From NCBI GenBank assembly GCA_037389465.1, contig JAZARR010000230.1, positions 3,162,001 to 3,226,000 of the forward strand: 64,000 nt of DNA, in the 5' to 3' direction. The position numbers and the translations under genes are program-made. The notes under the pieces are model-generated. The model worked only from the letters and a program-made list of their open reading frames with translations. It was not told the origin of the DNA and ran no database searches. This document shows, one piece after another, positions 1 to 11,967 of the stretch (positions are counted from its first letter, which is position 1; each line of letters starts with the position of its first letter). Source of the DNA: Baylisascaris procyonis. Its lineage: Eukaryota; Nematoda; Chromadorea; Rhabditida; Ascarididae.

Positions 1-70
1 ATAAACATTATATGGCTGAAAAAAGGGAAAAATGAAGGTTGAAATGAAAAGAAATAAACAAATTCTGTAC

Positions 71-3000
71 TTGATAATAATTTTCCATCGATTTAGCCAT
101 TGAATGATGAATAACATAGCGAACATCGGCTTTATCAATTCCCATCCCTTAAAACGTTAATGATGATATATGGGTAAATAGATTTATGTGACGAGAGGAA
201 AAATTTGCATAATGGTTTGAAAAATTTGAATAATAATCTCTTTTAAAAGATAAAAATTATAATATTTATTGTTCTAATCACTTTTTATTCTACAATGGAA
301 TATATAATCGTGTAATACTGATAATATATAATAGTATCGGGTGTTATTGTTCAATTATGCTGATACGAGATGCAAATATTTGAAAAATGTAGACAATATT
401 ATTGCGTTAGATCTAGAGTAATGGACTGTTGCACCTTCTATAATTTGCATAGATGGCAAAGAATTCTTTAAAAATGAAAAGAAGTACCAAACGCAACAGT
501 AGCGACGATGACGTTAACTTCACCATTGATCCATCTTTCATGTGTTCGACTTCTTTTATCACTTTCCAAATATGCGTGGTAGTGTGCTGCTTTGATCTTT
601 CTCGATCTTAAAGAAAAGATTTTATAAATCTCCATTCAACTCTCATATTCAACAACTAAAGTTTAAACTCTAAAATTTTTTATTATGCTCTTCTCGTTCA
701 TTCAATCACTACCAGCTGAATATCTCCATTGATATACGGTCTTCCTCCCGCTGTTGCTGCCCATATGTTGATGATAGATATGATATATACTATCTAGATG
801 AGACACTGGAAGACAACAAAAGGCTTTGTTGGTAAGAGTGACTAAAGAGAGGATGTGAATAAAGAAGGAAATAAACAATTACCGAAGAGCATGGGTGAGA
901 TCCTCGCATTCCTTGCGGGAGAAGCAATAAATAATACCACTTTGTCCATCGAAGCGATCATTGATCAAAGAGACTAGCTCGTCAAGAAACTGCTCCGACG
1001 AGGACGGCTTATTCCGAACTTCATAATATAAGTTCGATCGATTGAAACCAGCCCGAAAGACAATTGCCGCTAAATTTCAATGACGTCATACAAAGTTCAG
1101 TAACTCTTTTCTGCAATTTTCAGTACTTAAGCAGTTTCAAAAATATTTAGTTCCTATCTTAATTTTCGTTTACAGAAAGCGTCTTGGGATCTAAAATGGA
1201 GAGCAACATACGAGAGTTGTGGGGACCGCGAGGGAATAAAATTTTGAATCGCCAATGTAAGAGGCAGAAAATGGAGTCAGTTTAGTATGAACTTAGAAAA
1301 CCTATCAGTAGATCACAATCAAGATTAACAATCATCGGAACACTCGCACTATCATGCCTTTTGCTTTTGCTTTTCGAAAGAAGAATAAAGAAAGAGGGAA
1401 TGTGCTGGCTAACCTGGGATGCTAAGAATATTTTTGACGTCATCGATGACGTCAGCAGTCGCTGTGGCAGTAAGTCCGAGAATAGGTACTCCTTTGAATT
1501 GTCGTTTAAGAACATTGAGGAACTTAAAATCAGGTCGGAAATCGTGACCCCATTGTGAACAACAGTGCACTTCATCGATTGCCACCACCTTAAATCCATC
1601 CCTCTCATATTTACGATCCCTCTCAATTCACAATGAGTGAGCATCCCTTCTTGAATTCAATTACTCGATGGTATTATTTGAAGGGAAACCAACCTTTAGT
1701 CGACCCATTTCGGCGCATTTTTCAAGTCGATTCATTACACGTTTACTTTTCGCCAATTTTTCTGGTGTCACATATAAAAGACGAAAAGAAGAATTCGGAT
1801 CGGTCAATGCCTTCTGAATCCGAGTAGCCTAAAATTGAACCCTTTTTTGATGGATTTAAGAGCTATTATCTAATTGAATTTTGCACAGGAAACTTCACCA
1901 CATTTTTAAAGGGAAATATTCATAAGCAATGTCCCTACATAGTAACGGAAATCAACTACTACCTTCTTATCATGACACATAGCAGATAACAGTTATTATT
2001 AACGAAATGGCTACAGATAGAATAGCTATGCTCTGAAGTGTCCCTTAAGGCATAAAATATATGTTCCTTTATTGAAGGATTCTATCAATATTTGTATAAT
2101 TGAGTATAAATTATAAACGAACCTCATCTTTGGATGTCGATTGATTTAGTGTTGCCGCTTCGATACCTAACTTTGCTAGCTGCAGTAATTGATCCTCGAT
2201 TAATGAAATTAGTGGAGAGACCACTAATGTTACACCTGAAATAATTCTTTGAATCATAACAACTTTCATGCTATTTAACCAATTTCTTTAAAGCTATAAA
2301 CATTTGAATGATTTTGTAGAAAAGATTTAGAAAGAAAGAAATTGGAGTAGAATCGGGCAAGGTAAATGTTGATCTTTTCGGGAAAATATTTTGGTGATAT
2401 TTTAACTATCCCTTTAGGAGTTGACGATGCCCAACATTCGCAAGCAATGATCAGCAATAGACATTCCTAATAAAAGCTTGAATATTCCTCACAATAATAG
2501 ACGTTTTCAAATATCTCACCATTTAATAGTACGGCAGGTAACTGATAGCAAAGGCTTTTACCACCACCTGTACTCATTATGATAAGTGTATCTTCTTTCG
2601 ATAGAATGGAATTGATCGTTGATCTGAAATCATTGCTATCACTCATCTGAGACAACTACTATCACTGATCTGGGATCACTGCTATCACTGATCTGGGATC
2701 ATTGCCCATCACTGATCAGGAATCATTGGCAACACTGATCTGAAGCCATCACAATTTGCAAGCATCAGCAAATGAAGGAAATTATAGACAAGATGTAGAG
2801 CCATTCACGAATTATTCGTATATACGATCATTTCATCGACTGCTTTTGTCGGATATACGATCCCAATCCCCAGTCGCTTACAATATTCGACCGTCTTTGT
2901 TATAGAAATCTTATTTGATATTTGGTGCAACAATCCATTTCTCCTAGTTCTGTACGTGCTATCATCAAATATTTTATGGCCATAAGCTGCTAGACGATAA

Positions 3001-4587
3001 AAATGAGAGGTAATACCAATTATATTTTGTTGACCACCCAACACGTATAGGAATTAATAATTTGTTAAAAAAATGTCGATTCCTGCTTACATATTACAGT
3101 CGTTGAGTACGAGAATTGGAACCAATAAAGAAGTCTTCAACTAGCAAACAGAAAGAGTGTATTCTAGTCAGAATTGAAATCATTTGATGCAACAAGTAGG
3201 TGTTAAAATCGACTCCGTCTATCCTCTCAATGTAATTCACAAAGAGATCTTCTTGCTAAGATGAAAATACTTATATTTCACTTATTTAACTACAATTTTA
3301 AAAACATTTATATAGATCAGTAAAGGAAGTTTAATGGAAAAAGGTTATATTCTAAAAAAAATTTTTTTTTTGAAAACCTATGAATTGGTAAGTGGTAAGC
3401 GAAATGAACAAAACCTTTGAAGAGGACGGAAATCGGCAAGTTTGAAAACTTTTCTGAGAACATCATAACATTGCGTCGACCATGAAAACGAATCACTCTC
3501 CCAATGCGATATGTCTTCACTCGTTATTCCATTCCTCTCTTCTATGCGTCTCTCAATCTGCAATGAACTATCCTCATCGAAAATTCGTTTATGAAATCAT
3601 TCAAAATCGAATAATTTTTTGGTGATTCTCTTTGAATAATTAGGCATCATGATAAAAGCTGTATTTTTGGTGCAATTAGAGATCATAGAGCAGTAAGGCT
3701 GCTCCTGCTTGGTACATTCAACAACTTTCAAATACCAGTAACACTATGACAAGGCCAATCAACGGTAATCTCAAGAAGAGCTCTCATTCAAATACACCTT
3801 ATTTCAAGTATACCATTCAAACACATAGTAGTTAAATCAGCACATTGCAATAGAGAATCATATCGCTAATGCACCAATTATCTCATGTTTCAAACGTCCG
3901 CCGGCGTAGTTCCTTGCATATGTCCCTTTTATTTCTTTGTAGGCAATATTATGCCATCATTGTTTCTCGTTTTTTCTTTTCATTCCGTGTCCTGTCTGCA
4001 TGTATGTATGTCTGCGCCTGTCTGTCCAAGTTTCAACTTGGGAATCACTAAAGCTAGAAATATGGCGTTTGTTGGGCATAAATGTAGAATAACCTCCGGC
4101 GTACTATTCACACTGAGCCTGTAACTTTGGAAGAAACCATAGACGTTGATTAGGAAATCTGCTTGCATTTTACATCGGTCGATTTTTTTACACCGATTAT
4201 GCCGATTCTTTCTTTATATTTTCAGTTCTGTTCCGATCAAGTTACAGAAAAAAAACTCGTTTATGGTCGATTTGCATATGACGTCGACTTGAAATACCAA
4301 CTAATGTTCTAGTTGCTGTTGATTCGAAATTAGTTACTCAGGTGAGGTGTGAAAAAGAGAAGCTGACATAATGTCCAACTTGTTCGATTTCATGACGCTC
4401 AAAATAGAGAATAAAAAAATAAATAAATAAAAATAAATGAAAAAGATCGCTAACTGCTGCTTACCACACGTTTCCTTTCGATTAATGCGTGTTTTCTCCT
4501 CTTTAACGTTCGAATTTCATTTTCAATATTTTCCAACTCGATATCGATTTCGGCTATTTCCGCTGATAGCTTTGATCCAGAAGCCAT
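71..4587 (-). CDS. recql: RECQ1/RECQL-like ATP-dependent 3'-5' DNA helicase, 5' nine exons (3' end off the window)
   Basis: RecQ-family helicases unwind branched DNA during repair and fork restart in the nucleus. Exons on the minus strand: 4587-4465, 3557-3415, 2623-2520, 2235-2123, 1828-1694, 1588-1414, 1069-883, 606-488, 147-71; all phases agree, giving the first 392 residues. The start [11 protein letters not shown] opens an N-terminal coiled coil (about residues 1-40) as in vertebrate RECQL, not in BLM or WRN. Seen motifs: ADFRPLQ (motif 0), Walker A TGGGKS at 107-112, motif Ia [14 protein letters not shown] at 211-214 within [25 protein letters not shown] (motif III), [21 protein letters not shown] (motif IV), [20 protein letters not shown] (motif V) and [12 protein letters not shown]. 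Motif VI, the zinc-binding and winged-helix parts should lie left of position 71. The acceptor of exon 3 sits inside a 23-bp tandem repeat. Family assignment is secure; it is partial only because of the window edge. Confidence 0.93.
2621..2751. repeat. Tandem repeat, 23-bp period, overlapping the RECQ1 exon 3 acceptor
   Basis: About five and a half degenerate copies of a 23-24 bp unit that begins gatctg and ends atcact run from 2621 into the intron. On the gene strand each unit reads roughly AGTGAT...CAGATC, so several copies contain an AG followed by ATC, the same local context as the acceptor used at 2623. Confidence 0.85.
3991..4118 (+). repeat. Dispersed repeat copy A (TGTCTGT-rich head, conserved tail)
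   Basis: A head rich in tgtctg/tgtatg (3991-4027) is followed about 100 bp later by agaataacctccggc. The same head-to-tail arrangement recurs at 50885-51012, and a head with a related middle at 45143-45257. It lies in the first intron of the RECQ1-like gene. The family is not recognised. Confidence 0.5.
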
Positions 4588-5377
4588 CCGACCGAACCCT
4601 TGCTCTTGTCTAAAACAACCAATGATCTTTGCAGCTTTATTTTACCACAGAAATTTCCTTTACCGTCCAGCCTCTTCTCAAATTTTGCTAATGGTGAGGT
4701 GGGATTACAACGTTTGTATGTTCCATCATCACCGCGTAACATTTTACTTAATAACGCATTCAGGTTGCTAAATGACAGACGCGAAGGTAAAAGAAAAAAG
4801 GGTTGTTTGTCTTGATAACCTAGAAGAAAGGCTTTAGTTAAAAAATGCCGGTGATTTAAAGTGTTCTAAAATTTATTGAAAAATGCAAGTTTCTAGTTTT
4901 AAAAAACTTTTTTTTCGAAGTCAGGTCTAAAAGTGGATGTGTTATAAAATCTCGAAATGTCCTCCTCTATCTCCCTTTGTTGGACAATGACAGCACAATA
5001 ATCGTCCTTGCAGTTGATTATAACAATGAGTCAAACACAACGTTTACAAATAAATAAGCAATAAATATTCGCTGTATATCACTTCATGATGTATATATTG
5101 AATTGAAAACAAACTATAATATTAGAAAACAAAAACAATCGACAGAAGTTAAGACTTATTAAATATCCACCAAATATTCTAATGAAATGTTTTATGATGA
5201 CGATGAATGGAATGATTTATGCAATCCATCACATCATAATAAAATCACAACAACGCAATTTTTGCTCATCTCTTAGGATTCATATTCTTCCATCGATTGA
5301 ACAATAAAAATGTCCATACATTCGTGTTTTATATCTCTTTTCAAGTATAATATGTGGGAAACTGAACAGAAAATTAT

Positions 5378-5454
5378 GAGAGTCAACGGCGGAATTGAAC
5401 CTCCGCCCCATCTTATTCCTGCAATAGCACGTGTCCACCAGGCTATTGCCTCTC
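5378..5454 (-). other. Degenerate tRNA-like sequence (SINE head or tRNA pseudogene)
   Basis: On the minus strand a box-A-like ATAGCCTGGTGGACAC is followed by a T-arm-like segment GGAGG-TTCAATT-CCGCC (one mismatch). The ends GAGAGGC and GACTCTC can pair in six of seven positions. The D and anticodon arms do not fold cleanly, so a working tRNA is unlikely. Confidence 0.3.
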
Positions 5455-5565
5455 AGTCATTTCTATTTCTTTTAATAATCGAAGTGGTGATCGCTTTAAG
5501 AGATTATATTTTAAACTGTTCCATAATGGAATCTTTGAGTTGGACCAAAAAGAAATATTTATTTG

Positions 5566-5574
5566 ATCGTTTAC

Positions 5575-5605
<31 letters not shown>

Positions 5606-5703
5606 CTTACTTATCTATTTGCACATTTATTTATTTACTAGTATATTTATGTGCTTATGTGTTTATTTATTTATTTATTTATTTGTTTATTTATTTATTT
5701 ATT
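5566..5703. repeat. ATTT/TTTA microsatellite
   Basis: Two blocks of near-perfect tttatt repetition (about 5566-5613 and 5663-5703) separated by a short diverged spacer. The open frame that crosses it is an artefact of the repeat. Confidence 0.9.
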
Positions 5704-6915
5704 CAGCGTTTCACGTGAGGGAAACACACACAAAGATATATGAGAAAGATAAAATGGGCAAGTAAAAATAGATCGAGTTGAAATCAGAGATTTGCATTAT
5801 TTGAACTATTGTAAAGCTTATCGTTCGAAATGCCGCAAATATTCATCTAGCTATATGCAATATGCAATTGCAAACGTTGAATTTAGATTCAATCGATTGC
5901 GTTCGTAATTATTTGTAAAAATATTTTACATTTATTTTTCTCAACAAGAGAATATAAAACGTTCATTAATTTATCGCTGTTCTGCGTGAAGCGGTCGGTT
6001 TATCCGTTTTCTTTGCTTCCTTTTCAATGTTTCTATTGTTTCGATAATTCAGTATTCTTGAAGTATATATTAAAAAATTAATCGTCTCATATCTTAATTC
6101 GAAAATTTGCGATGAATTTTGAGTAGTTTGACTCGGATATGGGCGATATATCACAAGAATGCAAAACGTTTTTGCGGAAACAATGAAAATTGATTCGACA
6201 TCGTTTAGGGTATATGAGTATTCATCGAGTGGAGAACATTACCAATCATATACGCAGAAATGGGCGTTTTACGCGGCGGTGATAATCTGCCATTGTGTGG
6301 TTTCCAACAATCAATGAGACCATGCAGGTGATAGATTGATGTGATGGCTGATGATGTGGTGTCTTGTCGTGCCGGTTTGTCTGTGTCTGTCGGTGGCTGC
6401 TTATACTAATTGCTGTGCTTCTTGTGGTAACCTTCTTTTGAAAGTGGAAAGGCATCTAGATCCGTTTACGTATGTTACGGTGCTCAGGTTTAATCCCTCA
6501 CCATGGAAGGATGGATTAAAACCCATCCCAGTTCTGGACGGGCTGAAAGTAGTGGCCTCACTGGGGGACGGCGCGTGCAGTCCATCGAAACATGACTGAT
6601 AGGCAAATACGGCCCACTTCAGTTCGCGATTGCGGCTAGGCTTGACCTAACCCACCACCAACGTTACTGTTGACAACGGGGGGGGGGGGCTACAGAGGAT
6701 CACATGACCCATGGTAAACCCTCTATATTCACAAAAAGTAGTTTTCCATTTGACGGTAATCTGAAGCCACATGACCCACTGGAGGCTAGGTAATCTACGA
6801 CTCGCTTCGTACCTTTAATCTGTGTTAAACATCGGCTATAAGCGGTTGATTGGTGAGTTTGTGGGTCTTTATTTCGGTGACTTTAAATTGAAGGTGCATT
6901 TCACAAAACTGCAAG

Positions 6916-9900
6916 ATGCGTATCACGGTGACGACAGATGCGAGTGGAGGGAATGTCTTCCCGGTTGAGGTGGGGGAAACGATGGAGATGGAGAATTTTT
7001 TAGCGTTATGTCAACTCGAAGTGCCTTCGTTTTCTTCTATTGCGCCCACCAACTTTGTTATTGCTCACAACGGTCGTATCGTACACATGAACGCTGAAAA
7101 CCTCAAGAAAACCTTCAAGGTAATATCTATAGAAATAGTTGTTTGTCTGGAATAACGGAAAAGGTATGAATAGGTGAGGTAGCGGAGAGGGTAAATTGTT
7201 TATCGGGGATGGGTGGAAGTGGAAAAATTCGGTATAATACCGTTCAGGGTAATGAGTTATAGGTACTGTGCAAAAAGTGGGGTTGTCTTATTTAAACCGT
7301 TAAAAAAAACCATGATATTAGAATCAGATTTCCTAAAATGCTATCGTCCATTCTGATGTTAATCCCATACTAAACCTAAAAAAAGATAATAATGTCTGCT
7401 TTTTTTATCTCATCGTTATATAATACCATCATTGAGCTGCTGTTCTCTTTATTTAATTCTTTTAGCAGTTTCGTGTAGCACTCTTATACTCTTCTATGTT
7501 TTATTGCACCACAAATTAGAATTTAATGGAATGGGAGGGAAGAGGAGGGAGAGAAGAGGGATAGCTAACCAGAAAATACGATTGCTTCGTATGTCGCTGA
7601 AACTGAAGAAACGTTTCGAAGTGATATTTTTGTGGCCCTTTCTCGTTCCCTTTCCCGATCTGTTTTTTCGCTGCTGTTTTTTTTTCAGATTTCGGCGCTT
7701 CTAATGTAGCAATTTTGTGCAAGCCGAGATATTTCTTCTTCTTTGAATCAGAAATTGACAAGACGGAAGAAGGTGGAATGTGAGGGGTGGGCAATGACTC
7801 AAGCTTTCAGTCGATGAATTTGTTACATTTGAGTTTCGCATACCGATATATCCGATATTCGTCGATTTCGATTTTTACTTATTCATCGACTATGCGTCCT
7901 ATCACAAAGCACTACCCACTGTATCTCTTAATTTGACTAATCTTTTCGTGATTTCAAAATATCTTTTTCATTCAAATTTTTCTGGATATATTAAACGTAA
8001 GGAAAATTTTAAAGGTCGCTTAGAGTGAAATACCCTTCATAATGCGAGGGATTAAGGTATGAAGATACTAATGACTGGTGGTTTGTTAAGTGGAGCAATT
8101 TGCTGTTGCTTCTGTTTGTTAATCAGTCACCATTAAAACATTGTTCTGCAAAATGTCAAAAAAAAACTGAAAAGAAATAAAGTTGTTTTCTAGCTCGATA
8201 GTTCATTTGTAACCTGCAAAAGAAGGGGAAGGGTTTTCGGTGAGAATTGGTACCTCCGTAGCCAAGTTTTCTGCATTTCATGAATTCTGATATATTTAAC
8301 TAAAGGATCTGGGAATAGTGGATACGGACATTGTGATGGTGAGTCCACGACCTGGTGCCATGAAAGCGAATAAGAATCCACAATCGCAGCCGACCGCATC
8401 TACTGCATCTGCCTCTCAACGACGACAACCTACGGCTGAATTGATTGCTAATCTTGTGAGTGCAATTAAGGTGCCAACTACTTCCTCATCATCTGTTGCG
8501 CAACGTAATTCACATGGCTCTCTGAATGAAACCGAAATCTCACAGGTGAATATTTTTGGTATCATAGCTTAAATAAAGCGCTGAAGTTCTAGTCAAAGAC
8601 GAATGTGATATATGGATGTGGTGATATCTGGTTTGTGGTTTGATCGTTTACGGTTTATCAGTTATATTTATTTATTTCGTAGCTCGAAAGGCACTGTGTT
8701 CATTTCTGTCTTTATACCATTGAGGAGAGAAAATCACGAATCGTTGTGCTTAAATATATGGGTATTGATTGAGTAGTTGACGAGTTGAATGTTAAAGTGT
8801 AGGTGCTGTTAGTGCTACAACTGTTATCGTTACGGAATGCCTATTATGTTAGACTGATAACCATAAAATGTATTCTTTAATAGCCTGATTACGTGGTATT
8901 CAAGCGATTATTTGATAGAAGTGAAGCGCTTTTTCTAACGATATAAATAAGAGATATATGGCTGAGAATGTTATCTTCTAGTATTGATATTTCACTTGTT
9001 TGGATGCTTTTCAGCTGCGTGTTCTCTTCGATGAACTTACAGAAAGTCGTGACCACTGCGATCGCCTACGTGGAGTGATTCCGACGTTGGTGAAGGCGGC
9101 CGAGAAACGAGATTTCGGTATAGTCAGAAAGAATGTCCCCATACTCCAAGTTATTTTGTTATTCACATATAAATGAGTGAAGGAAATGCATCGAAATAAG
9201 TGAAGGAAGGAAACGACTCTTGGATTTGGAACGTTTCAAGAATTTTCTTATAAGGAAACGTTTGGAAATTTTAAAACATTTGGGAACGTTTTGGTAAATT
9301 TTCATTTGTTATTTGGGAAGTGCTGAAAGTAACCATGTACTATATGGTTTGATGGTTTTTTCATTATACTTTCTAAGTTTCTTATTGGACTATAATCGCT
9401 AGCACAAACGTGCAACATCCCAGTGGAGAATTTTGGGCGTAATGATTGTAATAGTTTGAGTCACTTCCAGACATTGGGTGTATTTTCAGTATTCTCGTTG
9501 ATTCATGTGGGGCTGGATTGTAATTTAAAGTGGTTGTTGACGTTTTTAAGCAATGTTATTTTCCGCTTCGAGGTCAATCCATTGATATTTAAGGTGAGTT
9601 CTGCAATTGTTACGTGGCGGATCGAGAGCGTGTATTGGCACGACAACGTGCTATGTTGGATCCGATGAGTGCAGAGGGGCAACGATTGATCGCTGAACAA
9701 ATTCAGAGGGAGAATATCGATTTCTCACACCAATTTGCCATGGAACACATGCCTGAGGCCTACATCCCAGTTACTATGCTCTACATCAATATGAAGATCA
9801 ACGGGGAACCCGTCAAAGCATTCGTGGACTCAGGTTGTTTATGATTGCCTTTTTCAACATTTTCACTTAGAGCTGCTTTATAATGCTTATTCATCCGTCT

Positions 9901-11967
9901 TAATTTGAACATTCGCATTTGAATTTGGTGAAGTACGTTTGTTGGACACGAAAGTATAAGAGATTCACTAGCTTTGTAGAAGGATTTTAAAATGTGATTA
10001 AAGATATCGGGGAAGAACAGGAATCCTTTTTAATAGCGGTGAAATAAGACCATTTCCCTTTTCCATTAAGGCAGGAATTTTGAAAGGAGTCAGTGGAATT
10101 GGAGAAAAGTGTTCCTGCAGGTTGAGGAAAAAAGAGTTCCAAGCTTGCATGCTCCATTCTTTTATGTACATCAATAGTCTCGACCGGCGAGATCCATACT
10201 GTTTTTATAAATCGTAATTTGTTGCCATTGATACCTAATCGTAAGTGTCAAGCATACCAATGATGTACTATATATTACTTCATTTTTTGTTGTATTTAAG
10301 GCGCACAAGTGTCGATCCTCTCAGAGCGTGTCGCAATCCGATGCAATTTGATGCGACTCGTCGATAAACGTTTCCAAGGAGTTGTCCACGGTGTGGGTGG
10401 TGCTCAGAGGTTGCTCGGAAAAATCCATACTTGTAAATTCTTTTTTTTTATTTTATCATTTAGCGCAATGCAAATTGTTGTTGAGAATCACGGTGCTCGT
10501 AGTGATCAAAGGAACTTTATTGAAAAGTCGTAACGAACTACGGACACTGTGAACTTCGGGATCCCTGGGTCCAGAGAACTAATGGAATTGGTTTTGACTA
10601 TGGCTGCTTGCTGTGATATGTGACTTTTGTAATGATGAATGGTATATAGGAAGGAGAAGAACCTGTAGCCTTTTTAAAGTGGACACCTCGCTTGCAACTG
10701 CACCATTTGGACCTCTCGTTTAGGTGAATAAAGTTGTTTTGGAGAAATAACCACTCTGTTAGGGGCAATGTAATTGGATAAAGAATTTCGTCTGCCCTGC
10801 TTGTGTGATGGTCACTCTGTTAGAGTTGCATCTGCATCGTGGTGTGGTGGTCAACTCTTTCTGAGTGGCGTCTGCACTGCTTGTTGGGTGAGTGTTTTTG
10901 TCGGGCAGATATGTTGCAAGTTATAAGTAGCAGTATATATTATTCTAAGGGTTTTCAGGTCAAGTTCAAGTTGAGGGTAATTTTTTCCCATGTAATTTCG
11001 ACGTTCTCGCGGATCGTGACATCGATGTGCTCTTAGGGCTGGATATTCTCAGAAGGCATCAATGTGTCATCGACCTCAATAAGAACTGCCTTCGGTAAGT
11101 ACGATGAATGCGCATTTCTCTACGTTCTTTTGGTGGAATACTCTAGCCAACTCTCTTGATATCCTCCAAGCGAGATATTGCGATCTGCAGATTCCTCGTT
11201 CGGATGGGAAGGGGAAGGTAATATGCGGTCGCTCGATTTGTTATGAATTGACAGGTGTGTTTATTAGGTTTCCCGAAACTGATTAATATCTAATCAAATA
11301 TCTGACTGTCTAATATCTAATTGAATCGAATCTAATATCAGTATGTGATGTCTAACTGAATATATAAATTGAGGTGTGGTGCTAAGAAGTATTTTAAAAG
11401 TGAACTGTGTTGAAGATGTTAATGGGTTGCAGTTTCGGAGAATCGACGGTGACGCCATTTTTGAACGAAGCAGATATCCCGAAGAGGGATGGAGACAAAG
11501 CTGGCACATCTGCTCATGCATCAAACGGTCCGTATATTTTTCATTAAAGAATTTTATGCATGACATTCTTAAATAATGGAAAGAATATGTTTATATCATC
11601 TCTCTTATCTCTTTGAAGTTATTGCACTGATAAATATAAGTCATCTGGGATCCCGTATAAGAAAAGGAAATGTTAATTGATTCACATGTTTTAAAGAAAG
11701 GTTATAAAAAATTCACCTGGAGTTTCCCGAAAAGACAACAATCATTCTCGATTACTTTTAGTTATAAAGCATTTTATTTAATTTATAAAGTATTATAAAA
11801 ATTGTGTTGTTGAAATATTTTCAGTTGAAGTGGATAGTGCAAAGTTGGCGTCATTGATGTCTCTCGGTTTTGAAGAGGCTGCCTCGAGGGCAATGCTTAT
11901 TCAATGTGGCAACGATCTCGAGTTGGCTGCTGCGAATCTCTTGGCTCGACAAACGACAAAGTCTTGA
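6916..11967 (+). CDS. ddi1: Ddi1-type aspartyl protease, UBL-RVP-UBA, eight exons, 430 residues
   Basis: Ddi1 proteins shuttle ubiquitinated substrates to the proteasome, and in animals cleave the SKN-1A/NRF1-type transcription factor to activate proteasome genes. Exons: 6916-7119, 8306-8545, 9015-9117, 9594-9833, 10301-10432, 10959-11094, 11433-11527, 11825-11967; phases match and total 1293 nt. Residues 1-80 form the ubiquitin-like domain, starting [12 protein letters not shown] and ending [15 protein letters not shown] low-complexity Ser/Thr/Gln linker follows, then the helical domain ([18 protein letters not shown]). The retroviral-like protease fold includes [20 protein letters not shown] and the catalytic DSG at 261-263 (FVDSGAQVSIL), then [14 protein letters not shown]. 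The C-terminus (about 386-430) is a UBA domain with the LGF loop ([19 protein letters not shown]). No key residue is missing. It is divergent from recql and 3.7 kb from the converging C/EBP gene. Confidence 0.95.

Larger units (their letters stand above)
4588..6915. other. Divergent intergenic region between recql and ddi1
   Basis: The two genes are transcribed away from each other, so this 2.3 kb should hold both promoters. It contains an ATTT microsatellite (5566-5703), a tRNA-like fragment on the minus strand (5378-5454), a G12 run (6678-6689) and a GC-richer stretch at 6470-6800 with two copies of cacatgaccca (about 6702 and 6769). I see no convincing coding exon. No clear TATA box was found next to either start. 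Confidence 0.6.

Noticed and set aside
1282..1644. Open frame of 120 residues on the minus strand
   Set aside because: It is an out-of-frame shadow of the RECQ1 DEVH exon.
2805..3044. Minus-strand open frame of 79 residues inside a RECQ1 intron
   Set aside because: Flanking exons join in phase without it and the helicase sequence is continuous across the junction.
4552..4742. Long minus-strand frame overlapping the RECQ1 start in another frame
   Set aside because: The RECQL-like [11 protein letters not shown] frame explains the start and joins exon 2 in phase; the overlapping frame has no known domain and is taken as leader sequence.
5310..5765. Open frame of 151 residues on the plus strand
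   Set aside because: Its second half is the ATTT repeat and its first half covers a tRNA-like fragment in antisense; no domain.
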